Below are positions 1 through 7,104 of a DNA stretch of 11,121 nucleotides, in pieces. The stretch spans positions 1-11,121 of the forward strand of contig DAHVFL010000118.1 of assembly GCA_027316975.1 (NCBI GenBank). The letters are read 5' to 3'. Under the pieces are notes generated by a model. That model was not told the origin of the DNA and did no database searches. It saw only the letters and a list, made by a program, of their open reading frames with translations. The translations under genes and the position numbers were made by a program. Positions within the stretch are counted from its first letter, which is position 1; every line of letters begins with the position of its first letter. The stretch comes from Chloroflexota bacterium (GTDB lineage Bacteria > Chloroflexota > Ktedonobacteria > Ktedonobacterales > Ktedonobacteraceae).

Positions 1-590
1 GGCAGTACACAGTACGATGCCTGCCCTCCATTGTTGAACGTTTTCCAGAAGCAACATTGCTTATCCTCGCCCCTCCTTTTCTGGAAGAACCAGATTTTCC
101 CGGCAATCTGATGCAATTAGCAACAGAGCTTGGCGTCGGAGATCACCTCAAATTTTTGCTGAACAATTCTTCTGAGTGTATCCGAGATGCTTATCGCACA
201 GCAACCATTTTAACCCATCCGTCGATAGTCGAAAGTTTTGGCATGGTACTGCTGGAAGCGATGACCGCTGGCGTACCTGTAGTGGCAAATAATGGCACCG
301 GCCTTCCTTGCATAATCGATGATGGCGTCACAGGTTATGTAGTTGATGTCAGTAATATTTCAAAGTATACAGAAACTCTCAACTCACTCTTGCACGATGC
401 AGCTTTACGTAAAAGCATGGGAACGGAAGGGCGCAGGCAAGCGGAAACACGCTTTAGTCAGGCTGAAATAGCTTCCCAACTATTTGGTGTTTATGAACAA
501 GTTCTTGGCAGAGCATCCTGCAATATCGCGCCTCAAACTGGTGAAGTATGTGTAAAAAACAATGTGAATTCGCAGGCCATGAAGAGATGA
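1..590 (+). CDS. GT4 glycosyltransferase, C-terminal part (5' end outside window)
   Basis: This is the C-terminal nucleotide-sugar-binding half of a GT-B fold, group 1 (GT4) glycosyltransferase, which would add a sugar to a lipid-linked glycan at the cytoplasmic face of the membrane. The frame is open from base 3 at the left edge (QYTVRCLPSIVERFPEATLLILAP...), so the TTG at 57 is internal and the true start lies outside the window. The decisive motif is ESFGMVLLE (E codons at 231 and 255, the E-x7-E pattern that binds the donor nucleotide sugar), followed by AMTAGVPVVANNGTGLPCIIDDGVTGYVVD, the usual GT4 continuation. The tail after about 500 (ASCNIAPQTGEV...) is not conserved. The TGA stop at 588-590 is 3 bp before the GTG of the polymerase gene, so the two are probably co-transcribed. 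The donor and acceptor cannot be told from this part. Confidence 0.9.
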   Translation, partial: QYTVRCLPSIVERFPEATLLILAPPFLEEPDFPGNLMQLATELGVGDHLKFLLNNSSECIRDAYRTATILTHPSIVESFGMVLLEAMTAGVPVVANNGTGLPCIIDDGVTGYVVDVSNISKYTETLNSLLHDAALRKSMGTEGRRQAETRFSQAEIASQLFGVYEQVLGRASCNIAPQTGEVCVKNNVNSQAMKR

Positions 591-593
591 GCC

Positions 594-2108
594 GTGCTCG
601 TTACCAGAAAGATTGATGTAATGGAACAAAGATTTTCTTTTCTGCCGCGCTCCCTACAACTCTCATTGGCAGCAATGAGTATAACATTCATTATCAGCAT
701 CATAATAGGTTTGTCCCTGACTTTCCTCATTTCGCTCAATCTCATCATGGGATTGAGCATTGTGGTGTCAATCATTCTAATTGTAGTGTTTTTAATGTGG
801 TCGGAATTTGCTCTCCCTATCTACATTTTATTGGCAGGCCCCACCATGATCTTTGCTGCAAGTAGCTCGGGCATCCTATCGCGACTCTATCTTGGAGACC
901 TGCTATTTGTGTTAATAATAAGCATCTGGTTACTAAAAGAGTTGTCATCAAAAAGCAAAATAAGGTGGTCGAACAAAAGCATCCTGCTTCCACTCATCTG
1001 CATTGCTCTGATCGGTTTGGTATCCATCATTTTTTCTCACCTTTCACCGGACCTCCGCGTCACCTATGCGTTTGCGCATTCTGATGTCCCGCTTATACTG
1101 GTCAATGGCGTCGAAATGTTCCTGCTCATCAGTCTACCTCTGTTTATCCTGATTGTTCCTACTATGGTACGCACCTTGAGAGATGCTCGCTGGATGATCG
1201 GAGCATATATGGTAGTAGGTTTGCCCTATGCCCTGGGAACGATTTTTGCGGGGCCGCTCCATCTCTATTCACAGCAGGTGATCCTTGGCGTCCAACGTCC
1301 GGAAATTTTTGGGATATCTTCGAGTAACCTGGGCATACTGAATGTGCTTTTCGCCTGTCTCGCTCTCGGTCAAATGCTCTACGCGAAGAAGGAGGCGACA
1401 CGCCTGGGTTTAGGACTGCTCACCGGCATCTTCGCTGGGGGTGTAGTGATGGCTTTCGGTCGCGAGTCATGGATTGGACTCCTTATAGGAGTCTGGCTCA
1501 TCTTGTGGCTCCGCTTCAAGAACCCACTTGCACTTCTCCTCCCGCTCATCATCCTGCTGCCATTGCCCTTAATCTTCCCGGACATCATCAACTTCTTCAA
1601 CCCGACAAAAGTCTACGGAGCTGACCGCATTACTATCTGGCAGGATGCTATTGCTATCTGGCAGCACAGCCCATATCTGGGGGTTGGAGCAGGGAACTTT
1701 CAGTTTTTCGATCTTACCTATGGAACCGAGGTTGCCGGTGTTGCCCATAACCAGTTCCTGGGGGTTCTGGCTGAAATGGGGGTGCAAGGTCTTGCCTGTT
1801 TATTGCTGGTGATCACTATGATTGGACGAGCAGCTTTCAAGCACTTCAATTCAGCGATATCGGACACAGGGAAAGCGATCTCCCTGGCATACCTGGGATA
1901 TTTTGCTGCACTGCTTTTTGCTACCTTTTTCACCGACTCTTTTATCCCCTCTACTGCTGCTGCTGGTGGAACAGGGCCATTCATTCTCATGTCCTATAGC
2001 TGGCTTTTCCTGGGGTTGGTCCTGAGCATTCCTAACTGGGATCGAGAAGCTGCCGACCTCGACCCGCCTGTTACCATACCCGAACGTGTCAAAATCACTA
2101 TGAAATAA
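594..2108 (+). CDS. O-antigen ligase/polymerase family membrane protein (Wzy/WaaL-like)
   Basis: This is a polytopic inner-membrane protein of the O-antigen ligase (Wzy_C) superfamily, which polymerises lipid-linked repeat units or transfers the finished glycan to an acceptor at the outer face of the membrane. The 504 residues contain roughly ten to twelve hydrophobic segments. Family landmarks are GRESWIG at about residues 289-295, then RITIWQDAIAIWQ from R345 running into HSPYLGVGAGNF, and AHNQFLGVLAEMGVQGL with H385. The Arg and His of these blocks are the residues usually essential in the periplasmic loop. The GTG at 594 is preferred because GAAGAG lies 7 nt upstream; the in-frame ATG at 621 has no comparable Shine-Dalgarno. 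A short hydrophilic tail (DREAADLDPPV...) ends the protein. It sits between two GT4 genes, 3 bp and 18 bp away. Sequence alone does not separate Wzy from WaaL activity, but a polymerase fits a locus with its own initiating transferase. Confidence 0.88.
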   Translation: MLVTRKIDVMEQRFSFLPRSLQLSLAAMSITFIISIIIGLSLTFLISLNLIMGLSIVVSIILIVVFLMWSEFALPIYILLAGPTMIFAASSSGILSRLYLGDLLFVLIISIWLLKELSSKSKIRWSNKSILLPLICIALIGLVSIIFSHLSPDLRVTYAFAHSDVPLILVNGVEMFLLISLPLFILIVPTMVRTLRDARWMIGAYMVVGLPYALGTIFAGPLHLYSQQVILGVQRPEIFGISSSNLGILNVLFACLALGQMLYAKKEATRLGLGLLTGIFAGGVVMAFGRESWIGLLIGVWLILWLRFKNPLALLLPLIILLPLPLIFPDIINFFNPTKVYGADRITIWQDAIAIWQHSPYLGVGAGNFQFFDLTYGTEVAGVAHNQFLGVLAEMGVQGLACLLLVITMIGRAAFKHFNSAISDTGKAISLAYLGYFAALLFATFFTDSFIPSTAAAGGTGPFILMSYSWLFLGLVLSIPNWDREAADLDPPVTIPERVKITMK

Positions 2109-2126
2109 CCAAAAAGGCATCAACTA

Positions 2127-3275
2127 ATGAACCCACTACGCGTAGGCATCGACCTTACCGGCATCTGGCACCGTCCAACCGGTATTTTCCGCTACACAGC
2201 AGAAACGGCAAAGCAGCTCCTTCTCTTGCCAGAATCCGAGCCTGCTCTGCGCTATGTATTGTTCTTTGCGCGCGAAATACATCCCGATTTTGTGCCGTTT
2301 CGACACTCATGTGAAACAGTGCTCTGCCCAACTCGCAACGAGTTGCTGAGCAAGCAGTTCTGGTTCCCATGCATTTTGCCGCGCCTGCGCCTGGATATCA
2401 TGCATTATCCGACTTTTCCGCCGCCATTTTTACGCCTCTCCAGCCCTCGCACCGTCATGACTTTCTATGATACTGGTCCCTGGCGCTATCCACAGGCGCA
2501 AACGCTGCATGGCCGCCTCTATTTCCGCACATTACTGTCGCGCGGGATACGTAGGTGCGAGCGCGCCGTCACTCTTTCAAAACACGCCAAGTCAGAGATA
2601 GGGCATTTCCTGGGCAATCGCTATCTACCGAAAATCTCCATTGCGCCGGGCGCTGTGCGGCCAGATTTTGGAGAGGTCGTCAGTGATACACGTAAACAGC
2701 AGGTGCAGAGCGACCACCAGTTACCGGCTTCATTCTTCTTGACCGTTGCAACAGTAGAGCCACGCAAGAACTTGCCCACTCTGTTTGCAGCGTACACACA
2801 ATTGAAGCACCAGCTCGGCCCGACCTGTCCCGCGCTGGTGGTCGTTGGTCGCAAGGGATGGAATTGCGACGATATTTTGCGCTACATGACGACTCTCCAG
2901 GAGAATGTGCTTTTCCTGGACCATATTTCTGATCTAGACCTCATCGCAGTCTACCAGATGGCAACCTGCTTCATCTTCCCCTCGTTGTACGAAGGTTTTG
3001 GCCTGCCCGTCGTAGAAGCGATGACAGCGGGATGCCCGGTAATTACCACCACCAGTTCCTCGCTGCCAGAGGTCGCCGGAGACGCGGCCCTGCTTGTTGA
3101 CCCGCTCAATACCGGCGAGATGGCCCGCGCCATGCAGCAGGTCCTGCAAGATACCGCACTCCAACAGCGTATGATCGCAGCCGGGCGCGTGCAGGCTGCC
3201 TGTTTTTCATGGGAAGAGACTGCTCGTATCTACAGGGATGTCTACATGGCGGCGTCTGCCTCTCACAATTCATAA
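2127..3275 (+). CDS. GT4 family glycosyltransferase
   Basis: This is a complete GT-B fold glycosyltransferase of family GT4, 382 residues, a normal size for the family. The N-terminus RVGIDLTGIWHRPTGIFRYT resembles mannosyl- or rhamnosyltransferases of the WbaZ/MtfB type, with the glycine-containing first loop of the acceptor domain. The C-terminal domain starts near residue 207 with VATVEPRKN, a hallmark that includes the Arg-Lys contacting the donor phosphate. It continues with VVVGRKGW and the donor site YEGFGLPVVEAMTAG (E289 and E297, E-x7-E), then SSLPEVAGDAALLVDP. The ATG at 2127 follows the polymerase stop by 18 bp with only a weak AAGG-like ribosome site. It is the last gene of the plus-strand group and its stop faces the repeat-filled gap. 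The transferred sugar is unknown; mannose or a deoxyhexose is an inference from the family. Confidence 0.92.
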   Translation: MNPLRVGIDLTGIWHRPTGIFRYTAETAKQLLLLPESEPALRYVLFFAREIHPDFVPFRHSCETVLCPTRNELLSKQFWFPCILPRLRLDIMHYPTFPPPFLRLSSPRTVMTFYDTGPWRYPQAQTLHGRLYFRTLLSRGIRRCERAVTLSKHAKSEIGHFLGNRYLPKISIAPGAVRPDFGEVVSDTRKQQVQSDHQLPASFFLTVATVEPRKNLPTLFAAYTQLKHQLGPTCPALVVVGRKGWNCDDILRYMTTLQENVLFLDHISDLDLIAVYQMATCFIFPSLYEGFGLPVVEAMTAGCPVITTTSSSLPEVAGDAALLVDPLNTGEMARAMQQVLQDTALQQRMIAAGRVQAACFSWEETARIYRDVYMAASASHNS

Positions 3276-3343
3276 AGAGAAGAGGTATGTGGGCTATAAT
3301 CTTCGCTGCGTGCGTTCAAGCTGTCATCCCGCGCCTCCCTGCC

Positions 3344-3635
3344 ACTGTCATTCTGAGCGCAGCGAAGAATCTGGCTGTTGGACGCAGAGATTCTGGGTCT
3401 CCGTCCTTCAGGGAAAGTGTAGGGACGCGATTGATCGCGTCCGCTCTCCAGGGCGGAGGCGATCAATCGCGTCCGCTCCCGTCAGTACTCGTCCAGGGCG
3501 GACGCGATTGATCGCCTCCGCTCCCGTCAGTACTCGTCCAGGGCGGACGCGATACATCGCGTCCCTACACTTTCCCTTATTTTTCACCCGGAAGGATATA
3601 GACCCGAGATTCTTCACTGCGCTCAGAATGACAGT
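3344..3635. repeat. Nested inverted-repeat element (MITE/REP-like) between convergent operons
   Basis: The element is bounded by 29-bp inverted repeats at 3344-3372 and 3607-3635 that match at 28 of 29 positions; the core word is TGTCATTCTGAGCGCAG with GAAGAATCT. A second pair of 32-bp arms lies inside at 3411-3442 and 3545-3576, matching at 30 of 32, and these enclose a tandem array. A further degenerate copy of the end (TCTTCGCTGCG, about 3299-3311) lies just outside on the left. No transposase and no clear target-site duplication are visible, so the element is non-autonomous or a dispersed palindromic repeat. From memory, similar TTCTGAGCG...GAAGAATC repeats are dispersed in Chloroflexota and other genomes. 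Open frames across this stretch (Arg/Ser/Pro-rich repetitive peptides) are by-products of the repeat. It fills most of the 400-bp gap between the GT4 and phosphoglycosyltransferase stops and could act as a two-way transcription barrier. Confidence 0.85.
3424..3570. repeat. Tandem array, 45-bp period, of palindromic GACGCGATTGATCGC units
   Basis: Four units follow one another: 3424-3455 (32 nt, a copy lacking 13 internal bases), 3456-3500 (45 nt), 3501-3545 (45 nt) and a terminal partial unit from 3546. A stretch of 37 bases is identical between 3472-3508 and 3517-3553. Each unit begins with a near-palindromic head (GACGCGATTGATCGCGTC and variants) and ends in CCAGGGCG. The 24-bp blocks 3453-3476 and 3498-3521 are exact reverse complements of each other, so one head has been inverted relative to its neighbour. 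The array forms the core of the larger inverted-repeat element. Confidence 0.85.
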
Positions 3636-3675
3636 TGGAATTAGGCCGCAAGGAAACCTGCATGTTGCGAGAAAA

Positions 3676-4386
3676 TTAACAGCCAGTCTGTATAACGAGG
3701 ACCTTGATCGTCTTCAGCAGGATCACAAGATCAAGAAGAATAGTGCGTGAGTCAATATACTGCATATCCAGCGCGATGCGCGTTTCTAAAGAGTCGTGCT
3801 TCCGCCCGTATAATTGCCATAAGCCGGTAATGCCAGGTTTTACCGAGAGCCGCTTCTGCACGTATTTGCCATAACGAGACAACTCCATTGGATGAATCAT
3901 GCGTGGACCAACAAGCGTCATTTGCCCGATCAACACATTGAACAATTGTGGAAGTTCATCCAGGCTCGTTCTACGTAGAAATCCGCCTATGCGGGTGATG
4001 CGTGGATCTTCCTCCAACTTCATGGTCTGCTTGTACTCCTGCAAGAGCTTAGGATGGTTCACCAGGTAGGCATCTGCATCGGGAATCATCGTGCGAAACT
4101 TGAGAGCGAAGAAGCACCGGTTATTCATTCCAATAATCTCTCTAAAATGAAATACGTCACCTCCATCATTAAGTTTGATACAAACAGCAATGACTAAAAA
4201 AAGCGGTATCAGCACAATGATGCCAATGATAGCAAGAAAAATATCAAGAAAACGTTTTGAGAAACGATACAACACTGAAGATTCGTGATCGATAAGAGTG
4301 CTAATTTCAAGAACAGCAGTTTCAGTTATGCCAGATTCCTGGTCTACTTCTCTTTGTTGCGTTATGGTCTGCGTTTTTTGTTCCAT
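3676..4386 (-). CDS. Initiating phosphoglycosyltransferase (bacterial sugar transferase, WcaJ/PglC-type)
   Basis: This is a monotopic phosphoglycosyltransferase of the bacterial sugar transferase family. It transfers a sugar-1-phosphate from a UDP-sugar to undecaprenyl phosphate, the first committed step of exopolysaccharide or O-antigen unit assembly. At 236 residues it is the short form, with only the catalytic domain. After a hydrophilic tail (1-43) come the membrane re-entrant helix with a mid-helix proline (about residues 45-72, P61), KFRTM (96-100), DPRITRIGGFLRRTSLDELPQ with the catalytic Asp143-Glu144 pair, LVGPR (158-162) and KPGITGLWQ (183-191). Every expected block is present. The ATG at 4386-4384 has AGGAGA at 4400-4395, 8 nt upstream. 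It is the last gene of the minus-strand glycan group, 61 bp after the methyltransferase. The sugar (Glc, Gal or a HexNAc) cannot be told. Confidence 0.93.
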   Translation of the reverse strand: MEQKTQTITQQREVDQESGITETAVLEISTLIDHESSVLYRFSKRFLDIFLAIIGIIVLIPLFLVIAVCIKLNDGGDVFHFREIIGMNNRCFFALKFRTMIPDADAYLVNHPKLLQEYKQTMKLEEDPRITRIGGFLRRTSLDELPQLFNVLIGQMTLVGPRMIHPMELSRYGKYVQKRLSVKPGITGLWQLYGRKHDSLETRIALDMQYIDSRTILLDLVILLKTIKVLVIQTGC

Positions 4387-4447
4387 CCAATGTCTCTCCT
4401 ACACTCTCGCTACTTACATACTCGCGCACCCGTCGATAATCTTATCT

Positions 4448-5308
4448 TTATTCGCAAATTAAATACGCGAATCTCGTCCCTACAATGTGACGAATTCCAG
4501 CAAAACGGGAATCACTGGCCTGCAGATAGTTGATTGCCCTTAGAACTGAGGACGTATCTGGGTAATCGTGCCAGAGGATAGCCCCCTTTCCATCGCGGAG
4601 TAAGGTAATTGCATTACGTGAATCGCTCAGGACATACTCATACGTATGAGAGCCATCAATAAATACAAAGTCAATTTTGCCCTGGTATGATGTAAAATCA
4701 AAAGTGGCAGAATCTCCATATAACTGCTGAATTTTACGCTCCCACTTTGTGCCACGATAACGAGTACCCGACGTTTCTTTCATTATCGCAAATCGTTCGA
4801 AAGGATCGAGCGAGAATTTCGTATTCTCAACTTGTTCACGGGGCAAATCCAGAGTATAGATTACGGCATCATCAGGCGTATTCGCCGCCATATTAAGCGT
4901 AGTACGTCCATCGAACGTTCCTATTTCAAAGCACGCTGTCGGTTGGTTTATCTGAAGGAGTTCGACAAGGACAAACAACTCTTCGAAGTTAATATTTGCC
5001 GTAATCTTAGCCTGCTCATAAAGTCGTAATAACACTTCATTAGGCACAAGAGAAGTAATCTCAACTTGAGGGACATACTTCTTCGTGAAGATCTGAGGAT
5101 GAACCAGCGTCCAGATAGAATAGATCAATTCACGGTACCTCTTCCGAAATATTCCAATTGTGAATAGATACAGACAAGAACCTACCGTCGGGATCAGAAA
5201 TCCCAGGATATTCCAGATTTTTTTGTACAATGCTTGCTTGTGATATTCGTCTGATGCATAGCTCATTAGCTGATCTTCTGTAGATATTTCCGTTATTTTG
5301 CGAACCAT
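4448..5308 (-). CDS. Class I SAM-dependent methyltransferase-like protein with N-terminal membrane segment
   Basis: The C-terminal two thirds is a Rossmann-fold class I methyltransferase, close to the Methyltransf_24/CmcI type often found among sugar or antibiotic O-methyltransferases. The SAM motif I is FEIGTFDGRTTLNMA (residues 127-141), an acidic residue ends strand 2 (YTLDLP, 151-156), and DFVFIDGSHTYEYV (213-226) plus GAILWHDY (242-249) supply the Asp/His residues that bind a divalent metal in related O-methyltransferases. Residues 33-52 (NILGFLIPTVGSCLYLFTIG) form a hydrophobic segment followed by basic residues, suggesting a membrane anchor that keeps the enzyme near lipid-linked substrates. 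The start is firm: AGGAGGT-like ACCTCC complement at 5319-5314, 5 nt before the ATG. It lies between the DegT gene (109 bp upstream) and the phosphoglycosyltransferase. Methylation of a glycan is inferred from context; the substrate is unknown. Confidence 0.82.
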   Translation of the reverse strand: MVRKITEISTEDQLMSYASDEYHKQALYKKIWNILGFLIPTVGSCLYLFTIGIFRKRYRELIYSIWTLVHPQIFTKKYVPQVEITSLVPNEVLLRLYEQAKITANINFEELFVLVELLQINQPTACFEIGTFDGRTTLNMAANTPDDAVIYTLDLPREQVENTKFSLDPFERFAIMKETSGTRYRGTKWERKIQQLYGDSATFDFTSYQGKIDFVFIDGSHTYEYVLSDSRNAITLLRDGKGAILWHDYPDTSSVLRAINYLQASDSRFAGIRHIVGTRFAYLICE

Positions 5309-5417
5309 TCGTTACCTCCATATTTTCTACACGTCACATACCTGAACATCATCACACACTCTTAATGAGCAGTGGGTGGGTGCTATACCCCATAAACAAC
5401 ACCTACCACCACACCTT

Positions 5418-6632
5418 TTACTGGCATAGTTCACGCACCTCCAGCACAATCGTGGCAAGATCATCTTCACTCAATGCCGGATGCACTGGAAGCGATAACA
5501 CCTGCCGCGCCGCTTTTTCAGCTTCGGGAAGACGCGCATAAGACGCTTCAGAGGGCCGGGTCGCCATAAGCGTCGTAGCTCCGCTCCCATTACTACTTTT
5601 CAGGGGACCGGTAGGCGTCTTCACGATGGTTGCAAGCTGCTCTTCATCCAGGGGGCGAGCCGCAATACGGTAGAGGTCTTGAGCTTCCTGGTAAAACGGC
5701 TGCTGGTAAATGGGGCAGGGGTAATGCACAGCCGTGCCGATGCCCCGTGCGAGCAAGTGAGCGGTCCATGCATCGCGACTGCTCTCGCCGGGCACCCGAA
5801 TGGTGTACTGGGAATACACATGGCGATACCCGTCACGCTCCACCGGCGTCTTCACGACATCACTGAGATGTTTGCTCAAATAGGCCGCGTTCGCGCGGCG
5901 TTGTCCGGTGAACCGCTCTAATTTTTCGAGCTGAACCAGCCCTATAGCGGCCTGCAGTTCCGTCATGCGCTGGTTAAAGCCCAGCGCCACATGCTGGTAG
6001 CGTTCCTTCTGCCCATGATTTCTCAACAGGCGCGCGCGCGCGGCAATAACGGGATCGCTCGTCGTTATCATGCCGCCTTCACCCGTCGTTATTGTGCTGG
6101 TAGCGGAAAAGGAAAAACAGCCCGTGCCAAAACTGCCCACAGGCTTATCATGGATACTGGCCGCGTGCGCCTGGCACGCATCCTCGATGATAACCAGGTG
6201 ATGCTCGTCAGCGATGGCTTGCAGCCGCTCCATAGCGCACGGGTTGCCAGAGAGATGCACCGGCAATATGGCTCTTGTGCGCGGCGTAATAGCCGCCTCC
6301 ACCAGTAACGGGTCTATAGTGCAGGTCTCTGGATCGATATCAACGAAGACAGGTTGCGCGCCAGCCAGCACAATCACATTGGCGGTGGCGGCAAAACTAA
6401 AAGGTGTCGTGATTACTTCATCGCCATAACCGATGTCGTGCGCGATAAGCGCGAGATGCAGCGCCGCCGTCCCCGTCGAAACAGCAACAGCTTCCCGCGT
6501 CTGGCAAAGTTCAGCAAAGCGTTTCTCAAAGCCAGCAACCCGTTCACCCTGCTCCAGTTGACCCGATTTCAGCGCTTCCAGAACAGCCTCTTCCTCTTCG
6601 GTTCCAAATTGAGACTGCGCGATAGCAATCAT
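5418..6632 (-). CDS. DegT/DnrJ/EryC1/StrS family protein lacking the PLP lysine
   Basis: The family is the fold-type I sugar aminotransferases, which convert keto-sugar nucleotides to amino sugars with PLP. Most landmarks are intact: GQLEQGERVAGFEKRFA (24-40), STGTAALHLAL (52-62, cofactor phosphate site), IEDACQAHAA (149-158, with Asp151 for the pyridine nitrogen and Gln154), TTGEGGMITT (182-191), RNHGQKERYQHVALGFNQRMTELQAAIG (204-231), AVHYPCPIYQQPFY and LSLPVHPALSEDDL. The block that normally reads SFxxTKNxTTGEGG instead reads SFSATSTITTGEGG, so the Schiff-base lysine is Ser179 (AGC, 6098-6096). Residues about 322-366 look like an extra segment before ARLPEAEKAARQ. At 404 residues it is slightly longer than typical (about 370-390). 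The ATG at 6632 is the first possible start, since an in-frame TGA lies four codons upstream; the ribosome site is weak. It may be a dehydratase-like enzyme (ColD and E1 carry His there), a pseudoenzyme, or inactive. Confidence 0.9.
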   Translation of the reverse strand: MIAIAQSQFGTEEEEAVLEALKSGQLEQGERVAGFEKRFAELCQTREAVAVSTGTAALHLALIAHDIGYGDEVITTPFSFAATANVIVLAGAQPVFVDIDPETCTIDPLLVEAAITPRTRAILPVHLSGNPCAMERLQAIADEHHLVIIEDACQAHAASIHDKPVGSFGTGCFSFSATSTITTGEGGMITTSDPVIAARARLLRNHGQKERYQHVALGFNQRMTELQAAIGLVQLEKLERFTGQRRANAAYLSKHLSDVVKTPVERDGYRHVYSQYTIRVPGESSRDAWTAHLLARGIGTAVHYPCPIYQQPFYQEAQDLYRIAARPLDEEQLATIVKTPTGPLKSSNGSGATTLMATRPSEASYARLPEAEKAARQVLSLPVHPALSEDDLATIVLEVRELCQ

Positions 6633-6722
6633 ATGACCACTTCACCCACTTTATTCACTACTTCCCTCCAAATTCTACTTCTAAATAGATGAGATGCCGG
6701 AATAACCGTAGAAGTTTACCTA

Positions 6723-6752
6723 TTGACAGTATATGAATCTCTTCAATTGAAT
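6723..6752 (+). promoter_or_regulatory. Candidate promoter upstream of the sigma-factor gene
   Basis: A perfect TTGACA (6723-6728) is followed after 18 bp by TTGAAT (6747-6752), which matches TATAAT at four of six positions. The 5' leader to the ATG at 7105 would be about 345 nt, which is long, so a second start nearer the gene (TACAAT at 6980-6985 with a poor -35) may also operate. Confidence 0.35.
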
Positions 6753-6928
6753 ACCCTCAATGTGCAAAGAGAAGAGTTCCACTCGCGCAAACGTAACGTT
6801 CCGCCATTGGGCAACGTATTAGTAGTAGCAATCACCTAAACTTAAACAAGGCTTCTGGCGTATTACTTGATGAAAGTAACCTTCGTATCGTTGCTACAGG
6901 CGAAGGCTTGTATGAAGATACAGTTAGA

Positions 6929-6967
6929 ACCTGATTCGATCTCAGGTAATTACCTGATGTGGCAGGT
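6929..6967. promoter_or_regulatory. Candidate operator: four alternating ACCTGA/TCAGGT half-sites
   Basis: Half-sites are ACCTGA (6929-6934), TCAGGT (6942-6947), ACCTGA (6952-6957) and GCAGGT (6962-6967, one mismatch). The middle two make a perfect 16-bp palindrome, TCAGGTAATTACCTGA (6942-6957). Successive starts are 13, 10 and 10 bp apart, so the last three lie on one face of the helix. The cluster is about 140-175 bp upstream of the sigma-factor ATG and directly precedes the TACAAT element at 6980. The regulator is unknown and no regulator gene is adjacent. Confidence 0.5.
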
Positions 6968-7104
6968 TTCAGTAGTCTATACAATAGAACTAGTACACGT
7001 ATGTTCAGCGCCCATACTACACAGATGAATGCTGACCACGGGGCCATACGGAGGAGTCCGGCAGCTGATTTTGTCGGGGAGTATCCCGAAGGGAGCGTGG
7101 AAAA

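Larger units (their letters stand above)
6633..7104. other. 472-bp divergent intergenic region (DegT / sigma factor)
   Basis: No convincing gene is visible here. Short minus-strand frames at the right-hand end have no family resemblance and no ribosome site. The region is AT-richer than the sigma-factor gene and appears regulatory: a TTGACA-containing candidate promoter at 6723-6752, a cluster of ACCTGA/TCAGGT half-sites at 6929-6967, a TACAAT element at 6980-6985, and a leader with a small CGGG/CCCG hairpin (7076-7089) just before the sigma-factor ribosome site. A 10-bp palindrome TTCAATTGAA lies at 6742-6751. No clear promoter for the minus-strand DegT gene could be picked out. Confidence 0.7.

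Noticed and set aside
594..621. ATG at 621 as the start of the polymerase gene
   Set aside because: It lacks a Shine-Dalgarno, while the GTG at 594 has GAAGAG at good spacing and sits 3 bp after the preceding stop.
3411..3576. The repeat array as a CRISPR
   Set aside because: Units follow one another without unique spacers of constant size, units occur in both orientations, and no cas genes are present.
3209..3750. Open frames on both strands across the repeat-filled gap, including a 170-residue plus-strand frame
   Set aside because: They encode repetitive Arg/Ser/Pro peptides that follow the 45-bp DNA repeat, overlap the ends of two well-supported genes, and have no ribosome site or family pattern.
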